From Streptococcus agalactiae ATCC 13813 (lineage in GTDB: Bacteria > Bacillota > Bacilli > Lactobacillales > Streptococcaceae): a stretch of DNA of 45,530 nucleotides. This document shows, one piece after another, positions 35,216 through 45,419 of this stretch (its first letter is position 1; the number at the start of each line of letters is the position of its first letter). The notes under the pieces were generated by a model. It searched no databases. It was not told the origin of the DNA and worked only from the letters and a program-made list of their open reading frames with translations. A program made the translations under genes and the position numbers. The stretch lies in NCBI RefSeq assembly GCF_000186445.1, contig NZ_GL636070.1, positions 478,418-523,947 of the forward strand, given 5' to 3'.

Positions 35216-35707
35216 ATGATTAATAATGTAGTACTTGTAGGTCGCATGACCCGTGATGCAGAACTTCGTTATACACCAAGTAATCAAGCGGTAGCCACTT
35301 TTTCACTTGCAGTTAATCGTAATTTTAAAAATCAATCTGGCGAACGTGAGGCTGATTTTATTAACTGTGTTATTTGGCGCCAACAAGCTGAAAACTTGGC
35401 TAACTGGGCAAAAAAAGGTGCTTTGGTTGGAATTACAGGTCGTATCCAAACACGTAATTATGAAAACCAACAAGGTCAACGTGTCTATGTAACAGAAGTT
35501 GTTGCGGAAAGTTTCCAATTATTGGAAAGTCGTGCTACACGAGAAGGTGGTTCATCTAACTCTTATAATAACGGTGGCTATAACAATGCTCCGTCAAATA
35601 ATAGTTATTCAGCTTCTTCTCAACAAACGCCTAATTTTAGTCGTGATGAGAGTCCGTTTGGTAACTCAAATCCAATGGATATTTCAGATGATGATCTACC
35701 ATTCTAA
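35216..35707 (+). CDS. ssb: Single-stranded DNA-binding protein
   Basis: 163-aa SSB with an N-terminal OB fold (about 1-105: [20 protein letters not shown], then [10 protein letters not shown]), a low-complexity Asn/Ser/Gly/Tyr linker (about 110-150), and the acidic tip DDDLPF that recruits partner proteins. Placement between rpsF and rpsR is the usual Firmicutes order. AGAAGGTAG precedes the ATG. Confidence 0.97.
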   Translation: MINNVVLVGRMTRDAELRYTPSNQAVATFSLAVNRNFKNQSGEREADFINCVIWRQQAENLANWAKKGALVGITGRIQTRNYENQQGQRVYVTEVVAESFQLLESRATREGGSSNSYNNGGYNNAPSNNSYSASSQQTPNFSRDESPFGNSNPMDISDDDLPF

Positions 35708-35751
35708 TATAATAGATGGACAGAATTTAAAACTATAAAGGAGAAATAAAC

Positions 35752-35991
35752 ATGGCTCAACAACGTCGTGGCGGATTCAAACGCCGTAAAAAAGTTGATT
35801 ATATCGCAGCTAACAAGATTGAATATGTTGATTACAAAGATACAGAGCTTCTTAGCCGCTTCGTTTCAGAACGTGGAAAAATTTTACCACGTCGTGTAAC
35901 AGGAACTTCAGCTAAAAACCAACGTAAAGTAACAACAGCAATCAAACGTGCTCGTGTTATGGCTCTTATGCCTTACGTAAATGAAGATTAA
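35752..35991 (+). CDS. rpsR: 30S ribosomal protein S18
   Basis: 79-aa S18 with the basic start [16 protein letters not shown] and the conserved [20 protein letters not shown] segment that contacts rRNA and S6. No zinc-binding cysteines, the usual C-minus form. AAAGGAG precedes the ATG and a terminator follows five bases after the stop. Confidence 0.97.
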   Translation: MAQQRRGGFKRRKKVDYIAANKIEYVDYKDTELLSRFVSERGKILPRRVTGTSAKNQRKVTTAIKRARVMALMPYVNED

Positions 35992-35995
35992 TATA

Positions 35996-36021
35996 AAATA
36001 GCCCTAGCGGCTATTTTTTTA
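35996..36021 (+). terminator. Terminator of rpsF-ssb-rpsR
   Basis: AAATAGCC 35996-36003 pairs with GGCTATTT 36009-36016, followed by a T-run. Confidence 0.9.
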
Positions 36022-36160
36022 TTCTTTTTACCATTATTATTGGTATTTACGAGTCAAATAATAGAAAAATTTAGGATACCACCGTATTAACCGTGCAAAA
36101 CAAATGGTTTTCTTGTATAATACTAAGGTATGGATTTTTTATAACAAAGGAGGAATCGCC

Positions 36161-37105
36161 ATGAAGCAAATGTTTCTTTCAACGGCAATTGAATTTAAAG
36201 AAATTGAAACATTCGAGCCAGGTGCTTGGATAAATCTGGTTAATCCCTCCCAGGAAGAATCCGAACAAGTAGCTGATCAATTTGGTATTGATATTGATGA
36301 TTTACGTGCTCCCCTCGATGTGGAAGAAACTTCCCGTATCTCGGTTGAAGATGATTATACTTTAGTTATTGTTGACGTTCCTACCTATGAAGAACGCAAT
36401 AACAAAAGTTATTATATGACTATTCCTATGGGCATTATCGTTACTGACAACGCTGTTATTACTACTTGCCTAGAACATTTGACGCTGTTTGATCACTTTT
36501 ATAGACGACGTGTCAAAAATTTTTATACCTTTATGAAGACACGTTTTGTTTTCCAATTGCTTTATCGCAATGCCGAATTATACTTACAGGCTTTGCGTAC
36601 TATCGATAGGCAGAGCGATAAAATTGAAGCACAACTAGAGAGTGCAACTCGAAATGAGCAATTGATCGATATGATGGAATTGGAAAAATCTATTGTCTAT
36701 CTAAAGGCCTCTTTAAAATTTAATGAGCGAATCGTCAAAAAATTGACCAGTAGTACCAGTAGTTTAAAAAAATACATTGAAGATGAAGATCTGCTTGAAG
36801 ATACATTAATCGAAACTCAGCAGGCTATTGAAATGGCAAATATCTATGAAAATGTCTTAAATGCCATGACAGAAACGACTGCTTCAATCATCGGTAATAA
36901 TCAGAATACCATTATGAAAACCTTAGCCCTAGTAACCATGACATTGGATATTCCAACGGTTATTTTTTCGGCGTATGGGATGAACTTTCAAAATAATTGG
37001 ATGCCTTTGAATGGTCTCGCACATGGCTTTATCTATGTTGTTCTTTTGGCCTTTTTGATGAGTTCATTTGTTGTATTTTATTTTATTCGTAAAAAATGGT
37101 TTTAA
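36161..37105 (+). CDS. corA: CorA-family magnesium transporter
   Basis: 314-aa CorA-type channel: a large cytoplasmic N-terminal domain with a long helix (about residues 150-245), then two membrane helices at the C-terminus. The signature GMN is at residues 273-275 (YGMNFQNNW), and the C-terminus is basic (IRKKWF). It probably carries Mg2+, though Co2+ or Ni2+ cannot be excluded. The ATG at 36161 follows AAAGGAGGAA; an upstream in-frame start at 36104 has no such site. It lies 24 bases upstream of the DUF1129 gene. Confidence 0.9.
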   Translation: MKQMFLSTAIEFKEIETFEPGAWINLVNPSQEESEQVADQFGIDIDDLRAPLDVEETSRISVEDDYTLVIVDVPTYEERNNKSYYMTIPMGIIVTDNAVITTCLEHLTLFDHFYRRRVKNFYTFMKTRFVFQLLYRNAELYLQALRTIDRQSDKIEAQLESATRNEQLIDMMELEKSIVYLKASLKFNERIVKKLTSSTSSLKKYIEDEDLLEDTLIETQQAIEMANIYENVLNAMTETTASIIGNNQNTIMKTLALVTMTLDIPTVIFSAYGMNFQNNWMPLNGLAHGFIYVVLLAFLMSSFVVFYFIRKKWF

Positions 37106-37129
37106 TAGTATATTAATCAAGGAGTTCAC

Positions 37130-37801
37130 ATGACTTTACAAGACTTAACTAAAAAGAATCAAGAGTTTGTTCATATTGCAACTAATCAACTTTTAGCTGA
37201 TGGAAAATCAGATGCAGAAATCAAAGCTATTTTAGAAGAACATCTCCCAGAGATTATAGATAATCAGAAAAAAGGAATTACCGCACGCTCACTCTTAGGA
37301 GCACCAACTACTTGGGCAGCCTCATTCACTGAGCGACCTGAGGATAAAGCTAGAGTATCTGTACAAAAAAATACCAATCCTTGGTTGATGTGGTTAGATA
37401 CTTCCTTACTATTTCTTGGCTTAGTAACTGCTTTGAATGGTTTAATGTTGCTATTTGGTCAATCTAATGTCAATACAGGGCTTATTTCAATTTTAACTCT
37501 TGGTTTTGGTGGTGGTGCGGCCATGTACGTTACTTATTACTATATTTATCGCCATATGGGTAAACCAAAATCTGAAAGACCAGGCTGGCTTAAATCTTTC
37601 GCAGTACTGGCACTAGTTATGTTAGTTTGGTTTGCCTTATTTGCAGTAGTACCTCTTCTACCTGCAACTATTAATCCTAAACTTCCTGAGGTTGTTTTGT
37701 TTATTATTGCTTTAGCATCGTTTGGTTTGCGCTTTTATTTACAACGTAAATATAATATTCAAAGCTCAATGGCACCAGTGGCACCACAACAAAGAAGATA
37801 A
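37130..37801 (+). CDS. DUF1129-family membrane protein
   Basis: 223 aa. The first 85 residues are soluble and helical (LTKKNQEFVHIATNQLLADG, then KSDAEIKAILEEHLPEI), and four membrane helices follow (about 88-108, 115-137, 153-175 and 183-200). This is the DUF1129 layout. Function unknown. It is probably co-transcribed with corA; AAGGAG precedes the ATG. Confidence 0.8.
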   Translation: MTLQDLTKKNQEFVHIATNQLLADGKSDAEIKAILEEHLPEIIDNQKKGITARSLLGAPTTWAASFTERPEDKARVSVQKNTNPWLMWLDTSLLFLGLVTALNGLMLLFGQSNVNTGLISILTLGFGGGAAMYVTYYYIYRHMGKPKSERPGWLKSFAVLALVMLVWFALFAVVPLLPATINPKLPEVVLFIIALASFGLRFYLQRKYNIQSSMAPVAPQQRR

Positions 37802-37932
37802 TAACAAAGAGTATGAACGTATTAGTTCATCTCTTTTTTCTATGAAATTTAAAACTAAAAAAATACTGACTTTATTAAAATTTGATATAATAAGTCAACA
37901 CTATTCAAAAAGGAGTGCTGAGGCACAACATT

Positions 37933-40761
37933 ATGCAAGATAAATTAATGATAAGAGGAGCAAGAGCTCACAATTTAAAAAATATAAGTGTCGACATTCC
38001 ACGAGACAAGTTAGTTGTCGTTACGGGACTATCAGGATCAGGTAAGTCTAGTTTGGCCTTTGACACTATCTATGCAGAAGGACAACGTCGTTACGTTGAA
38101 AGTCTTTCTGCTTACGCGCGCCAATTTTTGGGAAATATGGAAAAGCCTGATGTAGATTCTATTGATGGCCTTAGTCCAGCTATTTCTATTGATCAGAAAA
38201 CAACAAGTAAGAATCCTCGCTCTACTGTTGGGACTGTAACAGAAATTAACGATTATTTACGTTTGCTTTATGCTCGTGTTGGAACTCCATATTGTATCAA
38301 TGGTCACGGAGCCATCACAGCATCTTCTGTAGAGCAAATTGTGGATAAGGTACTAGCGCTTCCAGAGCGAACAAAGATGCAAATTTTAGCCCCAATTATA
38401 CGTCGAAAAAAAGGACAACACAAATCAACATTTGAGAAAATACAAAAAGATGGTTACGTTCGTGTTCGTATTGATGGTGATATTTACGATGTTACTGAAG
38501 TGCCTGAATTATCAAAAAGTAAGATGCACAATATTGATATTGTAGTAGATCGATTAATTAATAAAGAGGGCATTCGTTCCCGCTTATTTGATTCCGTTGA
38601 AGCGGCTCTACGTTTGTCGGATGGTTATGTCGTTATTGATACAATGGATGGCAATGAGTTATTGTTTTCAGAGCATTATTCTTGTCCTGAATGTGGTTTT
38701 ACTGTTCCTGAATTAGAGCCACGCCTTTTTTCTTTTAATGCTCCCTTTGGTTCTTGTCCGACCTGTGATGGCTTAGGAATTAAGTTAGAAGTAGATATAG
38801 ATTTGGTTATTCCAGATAAAAGCAAGACCCTTAGAGAAGGGGCCTTAGTTCCTTGGAATCCAATTTCATCAAATTACTATCCAACGATGCTAGAGCAAGC
38901 TATGACTCAATTTGGTGTTGATATGGATACGCCATTTGAAAAATTAAGCAAGGCGGAGAAGGATCTAGCTCTATATGGTTCAGGCGAACGAGAGTTCCAT
39001 TTCCATTATATTAACGATTTTGGAGGTGAGAGAAATATTGATTTGCCTTTTGAAGGGGTTGTCAATAATATTAATCGTCGTTACCATGAAACTAATAGCG
39101 ATTACACACGCAATGTTATGCGAGAATATATGAACGAACTAAAATGTAACACTTGTCATGGTTATCGTCTAAATGATCAAGCACTTTGCGTAAGAGTTGG
39201 GGGAGAAGAAGGTCTTAATATTGGCCAAGTCTCAGATTTATCGATAGCAGACCATTTAGAACTTTTAGAAACGTTGCGTTTATCTTCAAATGAACAATTA
39301 ATTGCTCGACCAATTATCAAAGAAATCCATGACCGCCTAAGCTTCTTAAATAATGTTGGGCTTAATTATTTAAATCTGTCACGTTCTGCAGGAACGCTTT
39401 CCGGGGGCGAGAGTCAACGTATTCGTTTGGCTACTCAAATTGGGTCTAATTTATCAGGTGTCCTTTATGTACTTGATGAACCGTCCATTGGACTTCATCA
39501 GCGAGACAATGACCGTTTGATTGATAGTCTTAAGAAAATGCGTGATTTGGGTAATACGCTTATTGTTGTTGAACATGATGAAGATACAATGATGGCAGCT
39601 GATTGGTTAATCGATGTGGGACCTGGCGCTGGTGCGTTTGGTGGTGAGATTGTGGCCTCTGGCACACCGAAGCAAGTAGCTAAAAATACTAAATCTATTA
39701 CAGGACAATATTTGTCAGGTAAGAAAGTGATTCCTGTACCATCTGAACGAAGAGTAGGCAATGGTCGCTTTTTAGAAATCAAAGGTGCGGCAGAAAACAA
39801 CCTACAAAATTTAGATGTCAAGTTCCCTCTCGGTAAATTTATTGCCGTAACTGGTGTCTCAGGTTCTGGAAAATCAACCTTAATTAATAGTATTTTGAAA
39901 AAAGCTGTTGCGCAGAAGCTTAACCGTAACTCAGATAAACCAGGTAAATATGTTTCTTTAGAAGGCATTGAATATGTTGATCGATTGATTGATATTGACC
40001 AAAGTCCAATTGGTCGGACTCCACGTTCTAATCCCGCAACCTATACAGGTGTTTTTGATGATATTCGTGATCTTTTTGCTCAAACTAATGAGGCAAAAAT
40101 TCGAGGTTATAAAAAAGGACGCTTCTCATTTAACGTCAAAGGTGGACGTTGTGAGTCTTGTTCTGGCGATGGTATCATCAAAATTGAGATGCATTTTTTA
40201 CCAGATGTCTACGTTCCTTGTGAAGTATGCCATGGCACGCGCTATAATAGTGAGACTCTGGAAGTACATTACAAAGAAAAAAATATTGCACAAATTCTTG
40301 ATATGACAGTGAATGATGCAGTTACATTTTTTGCAGCTATTCCTAAAATTGCTCGTAAGTTACAGACTATTAAGGATGTTGGTTTGGGATATGTCACTTT
40401 GGGGCAACCAGCTACAACCTTATCAGGAGGAGAAGCTCAGCGAATGAAGCTGGCAAGTGAATTACATAAGCGTTCGACAGGTAAGAGTCTTTATATATTA
40501 GACGAACCAACAACGGGGCTTCATGCAGATGATATTGCTCGTTTACTTAAGGTTTTGGATCGTTTTGTAGATGATGGTAATACAGTGCTTGTTATTGAGC
40601 ATAACCTTGATGTTATTAAAACTGCTGACCACATTATTGATCTTGGCCCTGAAGGAGGTATTGGTGGCGGACAAATTGTAGCTATCGGAACACCAGAAGA
40701 AGTTGCTGAAAATCCTAAATCCTATACAGGATATTATTTAAAAGAGAAGTTAGCAAGATAG
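37933..40761 (+). CDS. uvrA: Excinuclease ABC subunit A
   Basis: 942-aa damage sensor of nucleotide excision repair, with two ABC modules. The first Walker A is GLSGSGKS at residues 32-39, the second GVSGSGKST near 640; signature motifs are [12 protein letters not shown] and [12 protein letters not shown]. Zinc fingers use CPEC/CPTC and CESC/CEVC pairs. I chose the ATG at 37933 because the GTG at 37915 is immediately next to AAAAAGGA and gives a non-conserved extension. An extended -10 TGATATAAT ends at 37891. A terminator follows. UvrB is not in the window. Confidence 0.96.
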   Translation: MQDKLMIRGARAHNLKNISVDIPRDKLVVVTGLSGSGKSSLAFDTIYAEGQRRYVESLSAYARQFLGNMEKPDVDSIDGLSPAISIDQKTTSKNPRSTVGTVTEINDYLRLLYARVGTPYCINGHGAITASSVEQIVDKVLALPERTKMQILAPIIRRKKGQHKSTFEKIQKDGYVRVRIDGDIYDVTEVPELSKSKMHNIDIVVDRLINKEGIRSRLFDSVEAALRLSDGYVVIDTMDGNELLFSEHYSCPECGFTVPELEPRLFSFNAPFGSCPTCDGLGIKLEVDIDLVIPDKSKTLREGALVPWNPISSNYYPTMLEQAMTQFGVDMDTPFEKLSKAEKDLALYGSGEREFHFHYINDFGGERNIDLPFEGVVNNINRRYHETNSDYTRNVMREYMNELKCNTCHGYRLNDQALCVRVGGEEGLNIGQVSDLSIADHLELLETLRLSSNEQLIARPIIKEIHDRLSFLNNVGLNYLNLSRSAGTLSGGESQRIRLATQIGSNLSGVLYVLDEPSIGLHQRDNDRLIDSLKKMRDLGNTLIVVEHDEDTMMAADWLIDVGPGAGAFGGEIVASGTPKQVAKNTKSITGQYLSGKKVIPVPSERRVGNGRFLEIKGAAENNLQNLDVKFPLGKFIAVTGVSGSGKSTLINSILKKAVAQKLNRNSDKPGKYVSLEGIEYVDRLIDIDQSPIGRTPRSNPATYTGVFDDIRDLFAQTNEAKIRGYKKGRFSFNVKGGRCESCSGDGIIKIEMHFLPDVYVPCEVCHGTRYNSETLEVHYKEKNIAQILDMTVNDAVTFFAAIPKIARKLQTIKDVGLGYVTLGQPATTLSGGEAQRMKLASELHKRSTGKSLYILDEPTTGLHADDIARLLKVLDRFVDDGNTVLVIEHNLDVIKTADHIIDLGPEGGIGGGQIVAIGTPEEVAENPKSYTGYYLKEKLAR

Positions 40762-40768
40762 TTTATTG

Positions 40769-40799
40769 GGAGCTGAGTAATATTACTCAGTTCCTTTTT
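40769..40799 (+). terminator. Terminator of uvrA
   Basis: GGAGCTGAGTAA 40769-40780 pairs with TTACTCAGTTCC 40783-40794 (one G-T pair), followed by five T. Confidence 0.9.
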
Positions 40800-40925
40800 G
40801 TAAGCTAACATTGCGTAGAAGTCATTAAATGGAGAACGCTTTATTAGGAAAAATAGTGGGGAGATATTTTAGAAAAAGGAAATAATGAGGTTTTGAAAAA
40901 AATAGTTTCTATGAGAATCTTTTTC

Positions 40926-40972
40926 TTGACAATAAAATTTAGCTATTATAAAATAGTTCTCACGATAACTAA
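40926..40972 (+). promoter_or_regulatory. Promoter and candidate operator of the DHA2 efflux gene
   Basis: TTGACA (40926-40931), 17-bp spacer, TAAAAT (40949-40954). Just downstream an imperfect 18-bp dyad (TAGTTCTCACGATAACTA, one mismatch per arm) covers the expected transcription start. A similar half-palindrome TAGTTTCTATGAGAA lies upstream of the -35. This looks like a repressor site; no regulator gene is adjacent. Confidence 0.5.
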
Positions 40973-40999
40973 AATAATGATTTTTTCAGAAAATAATAT

Positions 41000-41023
41000 T
41001 TTTTTGATTAAAAAATCAAAAAA
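41000..41023 (+). repeat. A/T-rich perfect inverted repeat in the efflux gene leader
   Basis: TTTTTTGATT 41000-41009 pairs with AATCAAAAAA 41014-41023, loop AAAA. It lies between the promoter and the start codon; it is weak as a terminator because no T-run follows. The rest of 40800-41094 holds no gene. Confidence 0.5.
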
Positions 41024-41094
41024 TAACCTTATAAGACCTATTTGTTATTCTTAAAAGATATTAGTTAAAATCAGAAATAGAGATTGGAGATAAA

Positions 41095-42594
41095 ATGACT
41101 ACAAAAGCAAAACATGATATTCATGGCAAACCATATAATCGTACAGCCATGATCACCTTATTGTTGATTGCTACATTTGCAGGGGTGTTAAATCAGACAA
41201 GTTTAGGAACGGCTATCCCAACTTTGATGAATAGCTTTAACATTTCGTTGTCAACGGCTCAACAAGCAACAACATGGTTTTTATTAGCGAATGGGATTAT
41301 GATTCCTGTTTCAGCTTATTTAGCGACACGTTTTTCAACAAAATGGTTGTATGTGACATCCTACGTTGTTTTACTTATTGGACTGTTAATGACAACGTTA
41401 GCACCTACATCTAACTGGAACCTTTTTTTAGTAGGACGTATTATTCAAGCGATTTCTGTAGGGATTTCTATGCCTTTGATGCAGGTTGTTATGGTGAATG
41501 TTTTTCCTCCAGAGCAGCGTGGTGCCGCTATGGGACTTAATGGTTTGGTGGTTGGTCTTGCCCCAGCTATTGGGCCTACATTAGCAGGGTGGATTTTAAA
41601 ACAAGAATTTCATTTTGCAGGGCATGATTTAACATGGCGTGCAATTTTCCTTCTTCCTTTACTAATTTTAACGGTCACTACAATTTTATCCCCCTTTGTT
41701 CTAAAAGATGTGGTTGATAATAAGTCAGTTAAATTGGAAGTGCCTTCCCTTATCCTTTCAATAATTGGTTTTGGTAGCTTTTTGTGGGGCTTCACAAATG
41801 TGGCAACTTATGGATGGGGAGATATTGGATATGTTATTTCTCCTATTATGGTTGGTATTATTTTTATCGCCTTATTCATTCATCGTCAATTAAAACTAGA
41901 AACACCGTTCTTAGATATCCGTGTTTTCAAAAATAAACAATTCTCAGTAACAACAGCAGCTATTGCACTTTCAATGATGGCGATGATGGGTGTTGAAATG
42001 ATGCTACCGCTTTACTTGCAAAACGTTCATGGTCTCTCTGCACTTGATTCTGGTTTAGCTTTATTACCAGGTGCCTTGATGATGGGGATAGTTAGTCCAA
42101 TTTCTGGAGCTGTATATGATAAAGTTGGTGCAAGACGTATGGCTATGATTGGTTTTACCATACTAGGTGTAGCGACGTTACCTTTTGTTTTCTTAACGAC
42201 TACAACACCAGATCATTTTATTACCCTCTTATATGCAGTACGTATGTTTGGTATTGCTATGGTTATGATGCCATTGACAGCAAGTGCGATGAGCGCACTT
42301 CCACCACATGAGGCCGCACATGGAACAGCAGCTAATAATACTGCTCGTCAAATTGCTTCAGCAGTTGTAGTTGCATTGCTCTCAAGTGTTGCTCAAAATA
42401 TTATCACCAACAATAAACCATCAAAAGATTTGCTAACAATGAATCCTTTAAAATATGCAAATCAGATGTTGAATGCTAGTCTTGATGGCTTCCATGTTTC
42501 TTTTGCCATTGGTTTTGTATTTGCGGTTCTTGGTTTACTGGTATCTCTTTTCCTGAGAAAAGGGAAAATTATTGAGACGGAAAAGGAGGTATAG
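41095..42594 (+). CDS. DHA2-family MFS multidrug efflux transporter
   Basis: 499 aa with about 14 hydrophobic segments, the layout of the 14-helix DHA2 drug:proton antiporters (EmrB/LmrB/QacA type). Helix 1 has LNQTSLGTAIPTLMNSF, and the motif-C-like GLAPAIGPTLAGW and motif-A-like GAVYDKVGARRM are visible. GGAGAT precedes the ATG. It starts two bases before the DUF4811-type gene, a common pairing in Lactobacillales. Substrate unknown; the operator-like dyad upstream suggests induction by a ligand. Confidence 0.88.
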   Translation: MTTKAKHDIHGKPYNRTAMITLLLIATFAGVLNQTSLGTAIPTLMNSFNISLSTAQQATTWFLLANGIMIPVSAYLATRFSTKWLYVTSYVVLLIGLLMTTLAPTSNWNLFLVGRIIQAISVGISMPLMQVVMVNVFPPEQRGAAMGLNGLVVGLAPAIGPTLAGWILKQEFHFAGHDLTWRAIFLLPLLILTVTTILSPFVLKDVVDNKSVKLEVPSLILSIIGFGSFLWGFTNVATYGWGDIGYVISPIMVGIIFIALFIHRQLKLETPFLDIRVFKNKQFSVTTAAIALSMMAMMGVEMMLPLYLQNVHGLSALDSGLALLPGALMMGIVSPISGAVYDKVGARRMAMIGFTILGVATLPFVFLTTTTPDHFITLLYAVRMFGIAMVMMPLTASAMSALPPHEAAHGTAANNTARQIASAVVVALLSSVAQNIITNNKPSKDLLTMNPLKYANQMLNASLDGFHVSFAIGFVFAVLGLLVSLFLRKGKIIETEKEV

Positions 42595-42595
42595 C

Positions 42596-43312
42596 ATGAT
42601 TATTTTGATTATTGCACTGGCAACTATTTTGACATTTGTCACATGGATGTTGATTCGTCCAAAAGCTCTACGGTATATTCTAGGTCTTCTCTCATTAGCT
42701 TTGTTGTTTGCCTCAGTTTGGATGTTAACGGATCACTTTGTTAATCATACAGGTATGACTATTGAAACTAAGACAAAGACACGTGAGATTTATAGTGCGG
42801 GTGATAGTAATGCTCCATTTGGTCTCATGATTTATAAAGAGATTGGTACTCATTCGAGTAATAATGTTTTAGTTTATCGAACAGATTTAAATCAAAAAGA
42901 AGCAAAAGCTCACTTTGTTCCAAATACAAAAGAAGTGACAAGTGCTGTGAAAAAATCTGCTAGCTACCAATTAGCTGATGTGAAAAAAGCCACAGTAACA
43001 ACAAAGACTAAACGTTATGTGTGGAAAGATAGTCTTTCGAAACTACTTTATGGCTTTGCAGGTGAAAATGGAGAATTGATTTCTCAGAAATCAGTTGCTA
43101 AAATACCACGAAAAACTTGGCTAGTTTTGACTAAAGAGCAGTCTGAACACTTAGAATCGGCTGCGGCTAAACTAAAAGAACAGATGGCTTTGCAAGCAAA
43201 AGTAAACCCAGTGAAAGCTATGGAGATAAAGACATTAGCTAAGACAAAACCAGAAGCTTATGCTGAGATGCAAGTTAAAGCATTAAAAGAAGCTCTTAAT
43301 ATAAAAGAATAG
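42596..43312 (+). CDS. DUF4811-type membrane-anchored partner of the efflux pump
   Basis: 238 aa: two N-terminal membrane helices (about residues 1-18 and 24-43), then an extracytoplasmic, Lys- and Thr-rich soluble domain without cysteines, ending in a helical region (EHLESAAAKLKEQMALQAK). The size, topology and position directly after a DHA2 pump match DUF4811 proteins. AAAGGAGG (about 42582-42589) selects the ATG one base after the pump's stop. Function unknown; it may assist the pump. A terminator follows. Confidence 0.78.
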   Translation: MIILIIALATILTFVTWMLIRPKALRYILGLLSLALLFASVWMLTDHFVNHTGMTIETKTKTREIYSAGDSNAPFGLMIYKEIGTHSSNNVLVYRTDLNQKEAKAHFVPNTKEVTSAVKKSASYQLADVKKATVTTKTKRYVWKDSLSKLLYGFAGENGELISQKSVAKIPRKTWLVLTKEQSEHLESAAAKLKEQMALQAKVNPVKAMEIKTLAKTKPEAYAEMQVKALKEALNIKE

Positions 43313-43318
43313 TAAAGT

Positions 43319-43344
43319 AAAAGCAACTGAAATGAGTTGCTTTT
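43319..43344 (+). terminator. Terminator of the efflux operon
   Basis: AAAAGCAACT 43319-43328 pairs with AGTTGCTTTT 43335-43344. Confidence 0.85.
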
Positions 43345-43411
43345 ATTATAGCTAAATGTCTTAAAAGATGATAAAATTAACCTAATTAAGGTTAGAATAG
43401 CGAGGTTTCTT

Positions 43412-44479
43412 ATGGGTTTTGAACAACGTCTAACTAGATGTCAAACAGCAATTTCACAATTATCATGTGACGCACTCTTAATAACGAATTTAACAAATAT
43501 TTTTTATTTGACTGGTTTTTCAGGAACTAATGCAACGGTACTCATTAGTCCAAAACACCGGATTTTTGTTACAGATTCACGATACGCCTTGATAGCAAAG
43601 AATACTGTAAGGGAGTTTGATATTGTCGTTAGCAGAGAACCGCTCGCGGCTATTTTGAAAATTATTCGCGATGACGCATTGATGGCGATTGGTTTTGAAA
43701 CTGATATCTCTTATCATATGTACAAACATATGGTGGAAGTTTTTGAAGATTATCGCTTGATAGAAGCTCCATCTGTTGTTGAAAAGTTACGTATGATTAA
43801 AGATGCAACAGAACTTGCGATCATCCGTCAAGCCTGTCGTATTTCGGACCAAGCTTTTTTAGACGTGTTGGATTTTATAAAACCTGATCGAACAACTGAA
43901 TTGCAAGTTGCTAATTTTTTAGACTTTCGCATGAGAGAATTAGGAGCAACTGGTCCTTCATTTGATTTTATTGTAGCATCTGGACATCGATCAGCGATGC
44001 CACATGGGGTTGCGAGTCAGAAGACTATTCAATCGGGAGAAACTCTGACTTTAGATTTTGGTTGTTACTATCAGCACTATGTTAGTGATATGACACGTAC
44101 GATTCATATCGGTCATGTCACTGATCAGGAACGCGAGATTTACGATATCGTTTTGAAAAGTAATCAAGCTATTATTGATAATGTAAAATCAGGAATGAAG
44201 CGTTGTGATTATGATTACTTGGCGCGACAAGTCATTGAAAATTCTGGATACGGTAATCATTTTACCCACGGTATAGGGCATGGTATGGGGCTTGATGTTC
44301 ATGAAATTCCTTATTTTGGTAAGTCAGAGGGAGTGATTGCATCTGGGATGGTAGTGACTGATGAGCCAGGAATATATCTCGATAATAAATACGGTGTTCG
44401 TATTGAAGATGATTTATTAATAACGGAAACAGGTTGCGAAGTATTGACATCTGCACCTAAAGAATTAATTGTACTTTAA
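43412..44479 (+). CDS. M24B-family Xaa-Pro peptidase (aminopeptidase P / prolidase type)
   Basis: 355-aa metallopeptidase. A creatinase-like N-terminal domain (1-125) is followed by the pita-bread catalytic domain. The expected dinuclear metal ligands are all present: Asp215 (TLDFG), Asp226 (VSDMTRT), His290 (HGIGHGMG), Glu318 (TDEPGIYL) and Glu332 (VRIEDD). It removes residues next to proline, or splits X-Pro dipeptides; the sequence does not separate PepP from PepQ. GCGAGG precedes the ATG. The dCMP deaminase gene follows 11 bases after its stop. Confidence 0.9.
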   Translation: MGFEQRLTRCQTAISQLSCDALLITNLTNIFYLTGFSGTNATVLISPKHRIFVTDSRYALIAKNTVREFDIVVSREPLAAILKIIRDDALMAIGFETDISYHMYKHMVEVFEDYRLIEAPSVVEKLRMIKDATELAIIRQACRISDQAFLDVLDFIKPDRTTELQVANFLDFRMRELGATGPSFDFIVASGHRSAMPHGVASQKTIQSGETLTLDFGCYYQHYVSDMTRTIHIGHVTDQEREIYDIVLKSNQAIIDNVKSGMKRCDYDYLARQVIENSGYGNHFTHGIGHGMGLDVHEIPYFGKSEGVIASGMVVTDEPGIYLDNKYGVRIEDDLLITETGCEVLTSAPKELIVL

Positions 44480-44490
44480 AGGAAAATAGA

Positions 44491-44943
44491 ATGAATAGAC
44501 TTTCTTGGGAAGATTATTTTATGGCAAATGCAGAGTTGATTTCTAAACGTTCTACCTGTGACCGTGCTTTTGTTGGAGCTGTTTTAGTCAAAAATAATCG
44601 CATCATTGCTACAGGTTATAACGGAGGAGTCTCTGAGACAGATAACTGTAACGAAGTGGGACATTATATGGAAGATGGTCACTGTATTAGAACTGTTCAT
44701 GCTGAGATGAATGCCCTTATTCAGTGTGCTAAAGAAGGTATTTCTACTAATAATACAGAAATTTATGTGACGCATTTTCCTTGTATCAATTGCACCAAGG
44801 CGCTCTTGCAAGCAGGGGTTAAGAAAATTACTTATAAAGCTAATTATCGCCCACACCCATTTGCTATTGAACTCATGGAAGCAAAAGGAGTTGCTTATGT
44901 TCAACATGATGTTCCAGAGGTAACACTAGGGATGGAAGAGTAA
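44491..44943 (+). CDS. comEB: ComEB-type deoxycytidylate deaminase
   Basis: 150-aa zinc enzyme that deaminates dCMP to dUMP for thymidylate synthesis. The zinc and proton-shuttle residues are His70 and Glu72 (VHAEMNAL) with Cys98 and Cys101 (PCINC). It carries the comEB name from Bacillus, where it lies in a competence operon; here no comEA or comEC is adjacent. It is co-transcribed with the M24B peptidase; AAAGGAAAA precedes the ATG. Confidence 0.92.
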   Translation: MNRLSWEDYFMANAELISKRSTCDRAFVGAVLVKNNRIIATGYNGGVSETDNCNEVGHYMEDGHCIRTVHAEMNALIQCAKEGISTNNTEIYVTHFPCINCTKALLQAGVKKITYKANYRPHPFAIELMEAKGVAYVQHDVPEVTLGMEE

Positions 44944-44946
44944 AGA

Positions 44947-44973
44947 GGAAGATAGTGCATATGCCTATCTTCC
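44947..44973 (+). terminator. Strong hairpin after comEB, possible terminator
   Basis: GGAAGATAG 44947-44955 pairs with CTATCTTCC 44965-44973, with an inner GCAT/ATGC stem. It is followed by TTGAAGGTTTT, not a clean T-run. Confidence 0.55.
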
Positions 44974-45185
44974 TTGAAGGTTTTATCGTTTAAGCTAAGG
45001 GCCAGTTATGTTAAATATATTGAACGAGATAATTCTCAAAATTGGTCAATTGTTAGTCATGGGATTACTGAAAATGGCCTAAAAAAGGTGATCACCAGTT
45101 AATAGTCATTATTCCTAATGATTTTTCACAGAAAGTTTTAGATGTTGATAATAGAATAGCTGATCCATCTATTATCAACATCTAA
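44974..45185 (+). pseudogene. Degenerate, frameshifted gene remnant of unknown family
   Basis: One frame encodes a segment with SYVKYIERDNSQNWSIVSHG and runs to TAA at 45100-45102. Another frame encodes GDHQLIVIIPNDFSQKVLDV and ends at 45183-45185. They join if the A6 run near 45081-45086 had seven A, giving about 70 continuous residues. No ribosome binding site or credible start precedes it: the open frame begins with a TTG directly after the comEB hairpin. The end overlaps a 19-bp inverted repeat. I do not recognise the family. Confidence 0.5.
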
Positions 45186-45187
45186 AA
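45136..45187. repeat. 19-bp perfect inverted repeat in degenerate DNA
   Basis: TTTTAGATGTTGATAATAG at 45136-45154 is the exact reverse complement of 45169-45187, with a 14-base spacer. No T-run follows on either strand, so it is not a typical terminator. It may be an element remnant or a template-switch product. Confidence 0.8.
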
Positions 45188-45244
45188 TTAGTACTGCTGG
45201 GAATCTCGAATTGCAAAAATAATTTACAAAAAAGAGAAAAGATA

Positions 45245-45409
45245 TTGTTGCTGACCTCAATAGATGTAAATCCAGTTTATGCTAATATGGCATTTGATTG
45301 GGTGTATGATAACTATAAAGATGATATCATCAATTATGGACAAGAAACTATCAAAAATATTGGTAAGTCCATTTCAACTAATAATAGTTTAGGTACTTTA
45401 TATAATTAA
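45245..45409 (+). CDS. Short ORF of unknown function in the right-edge accessory DNA
   Basis: An open frame with a possible TTG start at 45245 (54 aa), or ATG at 45287 (40 aa), reads LLLTSIDVNPVYANMAFDWV and continues hydrophilic to NNSLGTLYN and TAA. The VYA-N could be a signal peptidase site with a truncated signal peptide ahead of it; the frame stays open upstream without a proper start. No clear ribosome binding site. It may be the 3' part of a decayed gene for a small exported protein. Low certainty. Confidence 0.35.
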   Translation: MLLTSIDVNPVYANMAFDWVYDNYKDDIINYGQETIKNIGKSISTNNSLGTLYN

Positions 45410-45419
45410 GGAGCAAGAT

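Noticed and set aside
39498..39968. 156-codon minus-strand ORF inside uvrA
   Set aside because: Antisense to conserved UvrA ATPase sequence; no family features.
45245..45409. Lactococcin 972-type bacteriocin operon at the right edge
   Set aside because: Only the possible secretion-signal end fits; the mature part does not show the family's Trp/Gly/Tyr pattern, and the remaining genes are outside the window.
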